DNA of 16,339 bases from DASZHA01 sp049644325 (GTDB taxonomy: Bacteria; Chloroflexota; Dormibacteria; DASZGP01), in NCBI GenBank assembly GCA_049644325.1, contig JBARRR010000180.1, positions 1-16,339 on the forward strand, in the 5' to 3' direction. Of this stretch, positions 1 through 7,258 are shown one piece after another (position 1 is the first letter of the stretch; the number at the start of each line of letters is the position of its first letter). The notes under the pieces were generated by a model, which had not been told where the DNA came from, did no database searches, and saw only the letters and a list, made by a program, of their open reading frames with translations. A program made the translations under genes and the position numbers.

Positions 1-2597
1 TCGCCGTTCATCGACGCCCTGGCGATGTCGCCGCGGACCAGGAGCAGGTGAGCACCGTGGTGCTTGATGTGGTCGGCCAGCGGCCGCAGCTCGGCGCCGA
101 CGCGGGCGGCGTCGTCGAAACGCCCGCCCATGATGCTGGTGAAGTACTGGAGACCGAGGTTGTTGGCCAGGCTCCACTGGTCGTTCTCGGCGCGGTTGAG
201 GCGCTCTGCCTGGTCCGCCACGGCTACGGCCGCCTCAAACTGCCAGAAGGCGATGTGGTGGGCGCACCGGAAGGTGAGGGCGTGCCCCAGGAAGGCCTGG
301 TCGCCGAGCCGGTCGGCCATGTCCAGGGCGGCGCCGGTCATCTCCTCGCCGATGGCGTAGCTGCCGCCCAGGCTGAAGACGCTCCCCAGGCAGGCAAGCA
401 GGTGGCCCCGGTCGGCGGTTTCGGCCTCGCCCAGGGCGTTGAGGCCCATCCCCGCGATCTCGATGCACTCGGGGTAGCGGCCGGCCCAGACGAACTGGTT
501 GGCGATCGACCACGCGATCCGCCCGGTGAGCTCGGTGTCGGCCGTGCGCCGGGCTGCGTCCATGGCCTCGCGCCAGGTGGCCAGCGCCGGCTCCCAGTCG
601 CCCAGGTTTCGCTGTGCCAGCCCCACCTGGTACATCAGCTGGGTGCGAGCCGGGTCGTCGACGTCACCGACCACCTCCAGCGCCTGCTCGTAGAAGCGGA
701 GCGCCTCCTCGTAGGCGGTGGCGTCGCGGGCGTCGTCGCCGGCCAGCTCGAGGAAGTGCGCCGTCTTGGCCTCCGCTCCCGCTGCTGCCGAGGCGAGCAG
801 ATGGTGGGCGACCTGCGCGGCGCTGCCGGGGCGAGCCTCGCCGGTGGCAAGCTCGGCCTCCAGGCTGGCCGCGATGCTGCGGTGCAGGGCTGTGCGCCTG
901 ACCTGGGTGAGGCTGTCGTAGAGGGTGTCGCGAATCAGGGCGTGAGCGAAGCGGAACGCTCCCAGCACATCGGCGCTCTCCTCGATCAGGTGGCCTTCGA
1001 CCGCCTCTTCGAGGACGTCGATCAGCCGCTCCTCCTGGAGCCCCGCGATGCCTCCGAGGGTGGCGAGGCTGAAGTCCCTGCCGATGACCGCGGCCATCGG
1101 CAGGGTGGCGCCGCAGTCGGCCGACATGTGCGCCAGGCGGATCCGGATTGCCTCCTGGACGCCCTCCGGCACGCCGATATCCCCTGGCGCCCGGACGTCG
1201 CTGGACCACTGCCCGTCCTCGTAGCGCAGCCGGCCCTCGGCGCCGAGGTGCCGCAGCACCTCGCGCACGTATAGGGGATGGCCGCCGGTGGCGGTCTGCA
1301 CCGCGGTGACGGCGGTCCGAGCGACGTTATCGAGGCCGTGCCCGGACTCCTCCTCGACCAGGGCTTCAAGGTCGCCAAGGCTGAGACCGCCAAGGTGGAC
1401 CCGGTTGACCTCGGCGTCGCGGCGGACGTTGGCGATGGCGGCGGCCAGCGGGTGGCGGCGGTCGACCTCGTTGTCGCGGTAGGTGCCGAGGATCATCAGC
1501 CGGGCGGTCGGCAGCTCGCGGGTTATGAAGCCGAAGAGCAGCAGCGAGCCGCGGTCGCACCAGTGGAGGTCGTCCAGGACCAGCAACAGGGCTCGATCGG
1601 CGGCGATCGCGGCCAGTAGCTTGCGGACGGCGTCGAAAAGGCGGTAGCGAGCCTCCTCAGGACTCAGCTGCGGCGGCGGGCCGACCTGGGGCAGCCGTTC
1701 CAGCAGCTCGGGCAGCAGTCGCGACAGCTCCGACCCCACCGGCGCCACCTCCTTGGCCAGATCCAGGTCGCTGCACCCTGCTATGTGCGCTCGGATGGCC
1801 TCGGCGAAGGGCGCGAAGGGGACCAGCGCCGCCTGGTCGCAGCGACCGTAGAGGACCGTCCCGCCGGCCGCCTGCACCTGCTCGGCCAGGCGCATCGCCA
1901 GCGCTGTCTTGCCCATTCCCGGCTCGCCGGAGACCAGCACCAGCCGTCGCTTGCCGCCCTCGGCGCCGGACCAGAGGTCGCCCAGCTGCCCCAGGTCGGC
2001 TTCCCGCCCGACGAATGTCTCAGCACTGGCGGCACGAAAGCCGGTCGCCGCGGGTTGGGGTGCCCCCGCCTCAGCGGCAGGACTGACAGCGAATGCACGC
2101 AGCGGCCGGGTGAGGCCTCGAAGCTCGATCTCGCCGATGTCGGCGAACCGGAAGCCATCGCCGCCCTGGGCCAGCTCGGTCACGTTCTCCGACGCCAGCA
2201 CCTGTCCGGGGGTCGCGGCTTCGCACAGTCGGCGCACCACCATCACCGGGGTGCTGAAGAAGTCCTCCTCGTCTCGGATCGGCGGCCCCGCGTTGAGGCC
2301 GACTCGCGCCGCCATGGCGCCGTCGTGGGTGAGGTTGTAGGCGTCGGCGCCACGTTGCACCTCGATGGCGCAGCGCATGGCGTTGGCGGTGTCATCGAAG
2401 ACGACGATGAAACCCTCCCCCAGGTTGCGGGCCTGGTGCCCGGCGGCGGCCTCGCGGACGATCCGGTAGAGCGCCCGTCGCGTTTCCTCGACCAAGCCCG
2501 CGTCCTCTGAGGAGGCTGTCGGCGTCTCCTGCGGTTCGGCCAGGTCCGCGTACAGCAGGGTCACGGTTTCCCCCGCGTCCCTCCCCGATTGGCTCAT
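1..2597 (-). CDS. Class III cyclase-like / STAND-type AAA ATPase / TPR protein, partial (C-terminus beyond left edge)
   Basis: An intact minus-strand frame reads from ATG at 2597 to the left edge (865 residues visible, no stop). Residues 1-165 resemble a class III adenylate/guanylate cyclase domain. Residues 224-231 are a Walker A loop (GEPGMGKT) and about 337-346 a Walker B (LLLVLDDLHW), followed by GTYRD and GHPLYVREVLRHL motifs typical of STAND/LuxR-type ATPases. From about residue 580 the protein is helical and TPR-like (for example YEEALRFYEQALEVV). The cyclase site is degraded. The first metal Asp survives in YADL, but the usual KxxGDGF reads NLGEGF and the usual N of the VNxAAR segment is M (PVMVVRR). 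It is therefore probably not a cyclase. It is a paralogue of the plus-strand gene at 8948. The start is fixed by a 4-bp ATGA overlap with the lysA stop, so translation is probably coupled to lysA. No DNA-binding domain is visible, but the C-terminus is missing. The output is unknown. Confidence 0.9.
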   Translation of the reverse strand, partial: MSQSGRDAGETVTLLYADLAEPQETPTASSEDAGLVEETRRALYRIVREAAAGHQARNLGEGFIVVFDDTANAMRCAIEVQRGADAYNLTHDGAMAARVGLNAGPPIRDEEDFFSTPVMVVRRLCEAATPGQVLASENVTELAQGGDGFRFADIGEIELRGLTRPLRAFAVSPAAEAGAPQPAATGFRAASAETFVGREADLGQLGDLWSGAEGGKRRLVLVSGEPGMGKTALAMRLAEQVQAAGGTVLYGRCDQAALVPFAPFAEAIRAHIAGCSDLDLAKEVAPVGSELSRLLPELLERLPQVGPPPQLSPEEARYRLFDAVRKLLAAIAADRALLLVLDDLHWCDRGSLLLFGFITRELPTARLMILGTYRDNEVDRRHPLAAAIANVRRDAEVNRVHLGGLSLGDLEALVEEESGHGLDNVARTAVTAVQTATGGHPLYVREVLRHLGAEGRLRYEDGQWSSDVRAPGDIGVPEGVQEAIRIRLAHMSADCGATLPMAAVIGRDFSLATLGGIAGLQEERLIDVLEEAVEGHLIEESADVLGAFRFAHALIRDTLYDSLTQVRRTALHRSIAASLEAELATGEARPGSAAQVAHHLLASAAAGAEAKTAHFLELAGDDARDATAYEEALRFYEQALEVVGDVDDPARTQLMYQVGLAQRNLGDWEPALATWREAMDAARRTADTELTGRIAWSIANQFVWAGRYPECIEIAGMGLNALGEAETADRGHLLACLGSVFSLGGSYAIGEEMTGAALDMADRLGDQAFLGHALTFRCAHHIAFWQFEAAVAVADQAERLNRAENDQWSLANNLGLQYFTSIMGGRFDDAARVGAELRPLADHIKHHGAHLLLVRGDIARASMNG

Positions 2598-3886
2598 GCT
2601 TCGGTGGCGAGCAGGTCCTCGTACGTCTCGCGGCGCCGGATCAGGCGCGCCTTGCCGTCACGCACCATCGCCACCGCGGGCCGCCGGTTGTAGTTGTAGT
2701 TGCTGGCCATCGCCAGCGAGTATGCGCCGGCGGCCGGCATGGCGATGATGTCGCCGGGCTGGAGGGGGGGCATCCGGATGTCCTTGACCAGGATATCGGT
2801 CGACTCGCAGTAGCGACCGGCGATGGTCACCGTCTCGGTGGCCTCGGCGTCTGGGGCGTCAGCCTTGAACGCCTCGTAGACGGCGTCGTAGAGCTTGGGT
2901 CGGATGTTGTCGCCCATGCCGCCGTCGACGGCGACGTACGTTCGCACCCCGGGGATCTCCTTGATCGCGCCGACGGTGTACAGCGCCACGCCCGCCGGCC
3001 CGACGATGGAGCGGCCCGGCTCGATCAGCAGTTTCGGCAGGTCGAGGCCCCGCTGGCTGGCGCCCTCGTTAACGGTGTCCGCCAGGACGTGGGCGAACTC
3101 GGCCGGCGACGGGGGTCGGTCGGCTCGGGTGTAGGCGATGCCCAGCCCGCCGCCGAGGCTCAGCTCGGCGGCCTTGAAGCCGATCTCATCCCGGGCTGTG
3201 ACCAGGAAGTCGAGGACCTTCTCGGCGGCGGCGACAAAGCCGCTGAGGTCGAAGATTTGGCTGCCGATGTGGGAGTGGACGCCCTGGAGGTCGGCGGCGG
3301 GCACGTCGATGAGGGCCTTCAGCGTCTCCAGCGCCTGGCCCGTCTCCAAGGGGAAGCCGAACTTGGAGTCCAGCTGCCCTGTGGATATAAAGGAGTGGGT
3401 GTCCGGCTTGATCCCCGGGCTGACCCGGAGGGTGGTGCGCACACGGGTGCCCGCGGGCAGCTGGCGGAGCAGGTCGACCTCGTGGAGGGAGTCGACCACC
3501 AGGGCGCCGATGCCCATCGTCGCGGCCATCTCGACCTCCTCGCGCGACTTGTTATTGCCGGGGAAGGAGACCCGCTCCATTGGGAATCCGGCTTTTTGCG
3601 CCAGGTATAGCTCGCCGCCGGAGACCAGGTCAAGGCCGGCGCCCTCCTCGGCCACCAGGCGGGCGATCTCCATGGTCAGGAAGGCCTTGCCCGCGTAGAG
3701 CACCATGGTCTCGCCCGGGTAGGCGGCGCGGAGGCTGTCGCGGTACTCGGCGAGCCGGCCCCGGAGGGTGGCCTCGTCGTAGACATAGAGCGGCGTCTCG
3801 AACTCCGCCGCCAGCTCGGTGAGGTCGCACCCGCCCACTGACATATGGCCGGCGGCGTTGATCTCGTAGGTGTCCGGGAAGAGCAT
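2594..3886 (-). CDS. lysA: Diaminopimelate decarboxylase
   Basis: This 430-residue protein has the length and motifs of LysA, the PLP-dependent cytosolic enzyme that converts meso-diaminopimelate to L-lysine, the last step of the DAP pathway. K67 in YAGKAF is the expected Schiff-base lysine of the alanine-racemase-like barrel. HSHIGSQ (204-210), GGGLG (245-249) and EPGR (289-292) bind the cofactor phosphate and pyridine. C360-E361-S362 is the catalytic CES motif contributed across the dimer, and Y389 sits in the conserved GAYS. ATG at 3886 puts the first beta strand at the usual place. No Shine-Dalgarno sequence precedes it, but a TAGAAT box lies 10 nt upstream, which suggests a nearly leaderless message. 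Its stop overlaps the start of the cyclase-like/ATPase gene, so the two probably share a transcript. The frame is intact. Confidence 0.97.
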   Translation of the reverse strand: MLFPDTYEINAAGHMSVGGCDLTELAAEFETPLYVYDEATLRGRLAEYRDSLRAAYPGETMVLYAGKAFLTMEIARLVAEEGAGLDLVSGGELYLAQKAGFPMERVSFPGNNKSREEVEMAATMGIGALVVDSLHEVDLLRQLPAGTRVRTTLRVSPGIKPDTHSFISTGQLDSKFGFPLETGQALETLKALIDVPAADLQGVHSHIGSQIFDLSGFVAAAEKVLDFLVTARDEIGFKAAELSLGGGLGIAYTRADRPPSPAEFAHVLADTVNEGASQRGLDLPKLLIEPGRSIVGPAGVALYTVGAIKEIPGVRTYVAVDGGMGDNIRPKLYDAVYEAFKADAPDAEATETVTIAGRYCESTDILVKDIRMPPLQPGDIIAMPAAGAYSLAMASNYNYNRRPAVAMVRDGKARLIRRRETYEDLLATEA

Positions 3887-3896
3887 TTGGCGTTGA

Positions 3897-3902
3897 ATTC
3901 TA
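3897..3902 (-). promoter_or_regulatory. Putative -10 box of lysA (TAGAAT)
   Basis: TAGAAT on the minus strand lies 10 nt before the lysA ATG, giving a leader of about 3 nt if transcription starts 7 nt downstream. No good -35 hexamer is visible. The expected -35 position overlaps the -10 candidate of the divergent DUF2752 gene, so the two promoters could exclude each other. This is inference from position and from the same pattern at other genes in the window. Confidence 0.45.
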
Positions 3903-3922
3903 AGGTGGCCCAGCGAGGGCGC

Positions 3923-3928
3923 TATCCT
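3923..3928 (+). promoter_or_regulatory. Putative -10 box of the DUF2752 gene (TATCCT)
   Basis: TATCCT lies 9 nt before ATG 3938, implying a leader of only a few nucleotides. No Shine-Dalgarno sequence is present. The expected -35 position falls on the lysA -10 candidate on the other strand. No recognisable TTGACA is seen, so this rests on spacing and on recurrence of TANNNT boxes at other genes here. Confidence 0.4.
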
Positions 3929-3937
3929 GATCTGACG

Positions 3938-4402
3938 ATGGCAGTCGCGGTCGCAGGGTCAAGGGTTGTGCTGGTCGAATCAGACCGGCTGAAGGGCAAG
4001 GAGCCTCTGGTCCTCGCCGGTGGACTGGGGGTGCTGGGAGCGTCGGCCGTGATGCCGATTTTCTGGAACCAGGGCATCACCCCTATCCCGCCCTGCATCT
4101 TCCACACCATCACCGGCCAGCCCTGCCCCTTCTGCGGCGCCACCCGGAGCTTCGTCTGGACCGCCCACGGCCAGCTGGGTGCCGCCTTCCAGGTGTTCCC
4201 GATTGGCCCGATCATGTTTCTCGCCCTGGTCGCCGCCGTTGTCTACTGCGGGTGGGCGATCGCCACGGGCAAGCGCCTGAAATTAGTGGTGCCCTGGCGC
4301 CTGGAGCAGGCCTTCTACATCAGCCTGCTGATCATTCTCGGGCTCAACTGGCTCTCCAAGCTTCTCTTCCTAGGGTTCGGCCCGAGCCCCTTCCCCAGCT
4401 GA
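3938..4402 (+). CDS. DUF2752 family small membrane protein
   Basis: A 154-residue protein with the DUF2752 signature: C53, then TGQPCPFCGATRS at 60-71 with C63 and C66, and a following AHG at 76-78. Three hydrophobic segments (about 24-43, 84-109 and 125-147) suggest a small integral membrane protein. The family is common in bacteria but its biochemical role is not established. The PCxxCG motif could bind a metal or be redox active, which is inference. The frame is open further upstream, to 3845 inside lysA. I prefer ATG 3938 because it clears lysA, sits just after a -10-like box, and gives a usual family length. The stop TGA touches the likely rsmG start, so the two probably form a unit. Confidence 0.85.
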   Translation: MAVAVAGSRVVLVESDRLKGKEPLVLAGGLGVLGASAVMPIFWNQGITPIPPCIFHTITGQPCPFCGATRSFVWTAHGQLGAAFQVFPIGPIMFLALVAAVVYCGWAIATGKRLKLVVPWRLEQAFYISLLIILGLNWLSKLLFLGFGPSPFPS

Positions 4403-5043
4403 TCCCCGACCCGCCTTCTCGCGAGGCGCTCGACGCCGCCCTCCACCGCTACCTCGACATGGTGTTGGAGCGCAACCAGACCACCAACCTGACCGCGATT
4501 CGCGACCCCGCTATGGCCTGGGAGCGGCTGATCCTGGCGTCCCTGACGCTGCTGGACGCCCACGACTTCGAGGGTACCGAGCGCGTGGCCGACGTTGGCA
4601 GCGGCGCCGGCCTACCGGGCATCCCGCTCAAGCTGGCGCTACCCGGGCTGCGCCTGACGCTGGTGGAGAGCGACCTGCGCAAGGCCGAGTTCCTCCAGGA
4701 CGTGGTCGGCGCGATGGCCCTGGAAGATGTGTCGGTTGAGGCGCGGCGGGCCGAGGAGGTCGGTCGGGACCCCGAGCACCGCGAGGCTTACGACGTCGCC
4801 GTCACACGGGCGGCGGCCAAGGCGCCGGTGGCCGCCGAATACTGCCTTCCACTGCTGCGCAATGGCGGGGTGCTCCTGGCCCAGGCCCGGATGGCGGACT
4901 GGAAGGCCGCGGGTCGCGCCCTGGGTCACCTAGGGGGGCGGATCAGCGGCGAGGCCGGCGGGGTGGTGATCGTCGCCAAGGTGCGGGATACCCGCGCAGA
5001 GTACCCGCGACGAGTTGGGGTGCCGGCCAAGAAGCCGCTGTAG
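4399..5043 (+). CDS. rsmG: 16S rRNA (guanine-N7) methyltransferase RsmG
   Basis: RsmG/GidB methylates N7 of a guanine in the 530 loop of 16S rRNA (G527 in E. coli) using S-adenosylmethionine. Numbering from 4399, the family signatures are NQTTNLTAIRD (26-36), the SAM-binding loop VADVGSGAGLPGIPLKLALP (63-82), VESDLRKAEFLQDV (89-102), VTRAAA (135-140) and the C-terminal YPRRVGVPAKKPL (202-214). The total of 214 residues is normal. The start is uncertain. Homology begins close to 4400, and the in-frame codon there is CTG 4399, which overlaps the DUF2752 stop as CTGA. The nearest ordinary in-frame starts are GTG 4252, deep inside DUF2752, and ATG 4459, which would remove the first helix. The gene faces the SnoaL-like gene with a 25-bp gap. 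It is not next to parA/parB as in many bacteria. Confidence 0.93.
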   Translation: MIPDPPSREALDAALHRYLDMVLERNQTTNLTAIRDPAMAWERLILASLTLLDAHDFEGTERVADVGSGAGLPGIPLKLALPGLRLTLVESDLRKAEFLQDVVGAMALEDVSVEARRAEEVGRDPEHREAYDVAVTRAAAKAPVAAEYCLPLLRNGGVLLAQARMADWKAAGRALGHLGGRISGEAGGVVIVAKVRDTRAEYPRRVGVPAKKPL

Positions 5044-5068
5044 CGAGAGGCGCCTTGCCCTCCCGGCC

Positions 5069-5521
5069 CTATTCCTTTGGGATCGCCTCCACCCACTGTT
5101 TGCGCCACTCCGCAGCCTCGAAGGGCGCCGCAAAGAAGGTGGTGCTGCGGGCAATCTTGCCGTCGCGCAACTGCAGGATCGAGATTATGTGGTAGTGGTC
5201 GCCGTTGGGGTAGGTCGACCACCCGGTGGCGGTGTACGTGTCGCCGGTGCCAACGATCTTGAGCAGGGTGAGACTCGGCGTGGTCACCCACTGGTCCTTG
5301 CTGCCCACGACGCTGCGCAGCTCGCCCCCAATTTCTCCCTCGTCGGGATAGTTGCTCCGGACCGCGAGCTGGTTCTCGATGCCCCGAATGCGCTCGCCAG
5401 ACTGCGGCCAGTCTTCGATGAAGTCAGGGTGGACATACGGGGCCAGGTCGGCGTTGCGGGTGTTCGAGAAGAGCGCCTTCATGTAGGACTCGACCATGTG
5501 CCGCGTGCCCTCGTCTGCCAC
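5069..5521 (-). CDS. SnoaL/NTF2-like protein
   Basis: A 150-residue protein of the SnoaL-like/NTF2 cone fold. It shows an N-terminal helix (MVESYMKALFSNTRNADL), then YVHPDFIEDWPQSGERIRG, the typical acidic-pocket region of polyketide-cyclase-like members, and C-terminal strands (YTATGWSTYPNGDHYHIISILQLRDGKIARS). This fold serves many small-molecule enzymes and binding proteins, and the substrate cannot be read from sequence. The frame is open to an upstream ATG at 5566. I chose GTG 5521 because a strong Shine-Dalgarno run (GGAGGAGGAG) lies 5 nt before it and the fold begins just after it. It lies 65 bp downstream of the channel gene on the same strand, so read-through from the channel operon is possible, although it may have its own promoter. 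Confidence 0.82.
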   Translation of the reverse strand: MADEGTRHMVESYMKALFSNTRNADLAPYVHPDFIEDWPQSGERIRGIENQLAVRSNYPDEGEIGGELRSVVGSKDQWVTTPSLTLLKIVGTGDTYTATGWSTYPNGDHYHIISILQLRDGKIARSTTFFAAPFEAAEWRKQWVEAIPKE

Positions 5522-5526
5522 TGTCG

Positions 5527-5536
5527 CTCCTCCTCC
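5527..5536 (-). promoter_or_regulatory. Strong ribosome binding site of the SnoaL-like gene
   Basis: GGAGGAGGAG on the minus strand ends 5 nt before GTG 5521. It decides the start over the ATG at 5566 and contrasts with the missing Shine-Dalgarno sequences at the unit-head genes of this window. Confidence 0.7.
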
Positions 5537-5540
5537 AGGT

Positions 5541-5586
5541 GGCCGCCCACTGTAGTGTAGACACAACCTCCGCTCTAATGAGGGGC
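5541..5586 (-). promoter_or_regulatory. Possible promoter/operator of the SnoaL-like gene
   Basis: The 65-bp gap between the channel gene stop and the SnoaL-like start contains, on the minus strand, a possible -10 TACACT (5559-5554). Two overlapping short inverted repeats are also present, read on the plus strand: CACT-GT-AGTG and GTGT-AG-ACAC within 5548-5564. No convincing -35 is present. The repeats may be an operator or chance. Confidence 0.25.
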
Positions 5587-7248
5587 TCAGGAATGAGCCC
5601 GGGTGACCTCACGGAGACGCAGCAGGCCGTCGCGATGGGCCACCACCAGGATCTCGTGGCCGGCCGCCAGCACGCGCTCCTGCTCCGGCTTCCAGGACGC
5701 GGTGGCGCTGTCGCGGACCGCGATCAGGTGGATGTGGCCGCCTGCCTCCAGCTCCGACACCCTCATGCCATCCGCCTTCGATCCCTTTGCCACCGTGGCC
5801 TCGGCCAGCAGCCATACCTGGCCGCCCCGCCGGATCACTGTGTTTACGTCGGAGCCCAGCGCCGATCCGGCGAAGAACGGCGCCGAGAGCGCCGAGACGG
5901 AACGGCATGCGTGGATCTCGAAGCGCTTCTCGGCGCGCTCGGCCAGCTTGGCGTCGAACACCCGGGCCACCAGGCGCACGCCATGGTTGAGCTCCCGGGA
6001 GGCGATCATCATCTCCAGGTTGGTGACATCGTCGTTGGTGGTGGCGATCACCGCGCGGGCCTTGTCGACGCAGAGCAGCCGGAGGTTGTCGGGCAAAAGC
6101 GCGTCGCCGGTCAGCACCGGCACCCCCATGTGGCGCAGCAGCTGGACGAAACGTCCGCGGTCCGACAGGTCCACCGCCGCGACCTTGATCTTGTGGTAGA
6201 CGAGGTGCTCGACGGTGCGGAAGCCGACGTTACCGAGCCCGCAGACGACGACGTGGTTCTTGATCTTGCCGTGGGGAACGCCCAGCGCCGCGGCCAGCCG
6301 GGCGCCGACGATGGCGTCGGTGACCAGGGCGTAGAGCGCCGCCAACGACAGCGCGCCGAAGAGCATCAGGCCGACGTCGTAGAGCTTAAGCAGGTCCGGC
6401 GACGACACCAGGTTGAGGTCGCCATACCCGACGGTGGTCACCGTGGTGAAGGTGAAGTAGATGGCGTCAATCAGGGTGAAGCCGGCGAAGCGGCTGAAGA
6501 CCAGGGCGCTGATCGTCGCCAGCAGCGCGACCACCACCAGGACCGCCGCCAGGCGGCGGTCAAAGAAAGTACGCAAACCCTGGATGACGACGCGGACCCG
6601 CCGTGAGCGCTCCCAGTCCTCCCTGTCGCCTTCCAGCGCCTCGCCGGCGTCTTCGAGCAGAACCTTCTCGTCCAGCGCAGCCAGCACCGCCGCCTCCTCG
6701 GAGGGCTCCTCGCGGAGCACCACGCGCCGGCCCCAGATCATGACCGTATCGCCGCTCTTCTCGCCCAGGGCCTCGGCGGCCAGGGTTGGGGCCGACAGCG
6801 CCGAGAGGCTGAGGACGTCGATGTCGGTCAGCAGCGCCGAGGCCCGCCGCGCCAGCTCCGAGTTAAAGATGCGGATCACCACACGCAGGCCCGGGTTCAT
6901 CTCCTGCGCCAGCAACGCGGCGTGCAGGTTGCCGAGGTCGGAGTCCTCCGTAAGCACCAGGCAGCGGGCGGTCTTGACGCCGGCCGCAATGAGATCGTCC
7001 TCCTCCTGCGAGCTGCCCTCTTGCACCACCGCCCCCGCCGTGCGGGCATGGTCGGCGAATGTCCTGTCCGGGGCGCTGACCAGGACGGTGACCTCCTCGC
7101 CGAGGCCGCGCAGCTCTTCGGTGGTGCGGAGTCCGAGGCGCTCCAGGCCGCATACGATGGTGTGGCCCTCGCCTCCGTAGGCCTCCCTGGCCTTCTCGGG
7201 CGCCGCCTCTGTGGCGGTGACGACCGCCGGCTTGTCGTCGATAGCCAT
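5587..7248 (-). CDS. Two-TM potassium channel subunit with RCK domains on both sides of the pore (downstream paralogue)
   Basis: A 553-residue protein. Residues 28-165 form an RCK/TrkA-N-like Rossmann domain (GHTIVCGLERLG). After a linker come TM1 (about 232-251), the pore helix and selectivity filter TTVGYGD (271-277), and TM2 (about 290-313). A second RCK domain starts at NHVVVCGLGNVG (331-342) with D360 at the end of strand 2. A TrkA-C-like tail (about 470-553) ends the protein. The TVGYGD filter marks a K+ channel of the Ion_trans_2 class. The C-terminal RCK has an intact GxGxxG nucleotide loop. In the N-terminal RCK the middle glycine is glutamate (GLERLG), so nucleotide binding there may be lost. 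It follows its paralogue by 10 nt and is probably co-transcribed with it, perhaps forming mixed tetramers. The ligand (NAD(H), ATP or a cyclic dinucleotide) cannot be told from sequence. Confidence 0.92.
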   Translation of the reverse strand: MAIDDKPAVVTATEAAPEKAREAYGGEGHTIVCGLERLGLRTTEELRGLGEEVTVLVSAPDRTFADHARTAGAVVQEGSSQEEDDLIAAGVKTARCLVLTEDSDLGNLHAALLAQEMNPGLRVVIRIFNSELARRASALLTDIDVLSLSALSAPTLAAEALGEKSGDTVMIWGRRVVLREEPSEEAAVLAALDEKVLLEDAGEALEGDREDWERSRRVRVVIQGLRTFFDRRLAAVLVVVALLATISALVFSRFAGFTLIDAIYFTFTTVTTVGYGDLNLVSSPDLLKLYDVGLMLFGALSLAALYALVTDAIVGARLAAALGVPHGKIKNHVVVCGLGNVGFRTVEHLVYHKIKVAAVDLSDRGRFVQLLRHMGVPVLTGDALLPDNLRLLCVDKARAVIATTNDDVTNLEMMIASRELNHGVRLVARVFDAKLAERAEKRFEIHACRSVSALSAPFFAGSALGSDVNTVIRRGGQVWLLAEATVAKGSKADGMRVSELEAGGHIHLIAVRDSATASWKPEQERVLAAGHEILVVAHRDGLLRLREVTRAHS

Positions 7249-7258
7249 CAGTCCCGGC

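Noticed and set aside
48..1274. Long plus-strand open frame (about 400 codons) opposite the left-edge gene
   Set aside because: It is antisense to a frame with clear cyclase/ATPase/TPR motifs. Its composition is that of GC-rich shadow coding, and it contains no recognisable domain.
5044..5068. Possible bidirectional terminator between rsmG and the SnoaL-like gene
   Set aside because: Only an 8-bp palindrome AGGCGCCT is present, without a loop or a T-run, so it does not qualify.
5546..5566. BlaI/CopY-like operator upstream of the SnoaL-like gene
   Set aside because: The TACA/TGTA half-sites are not arranged with the required spacing. Only short overlapping palindromes remain.
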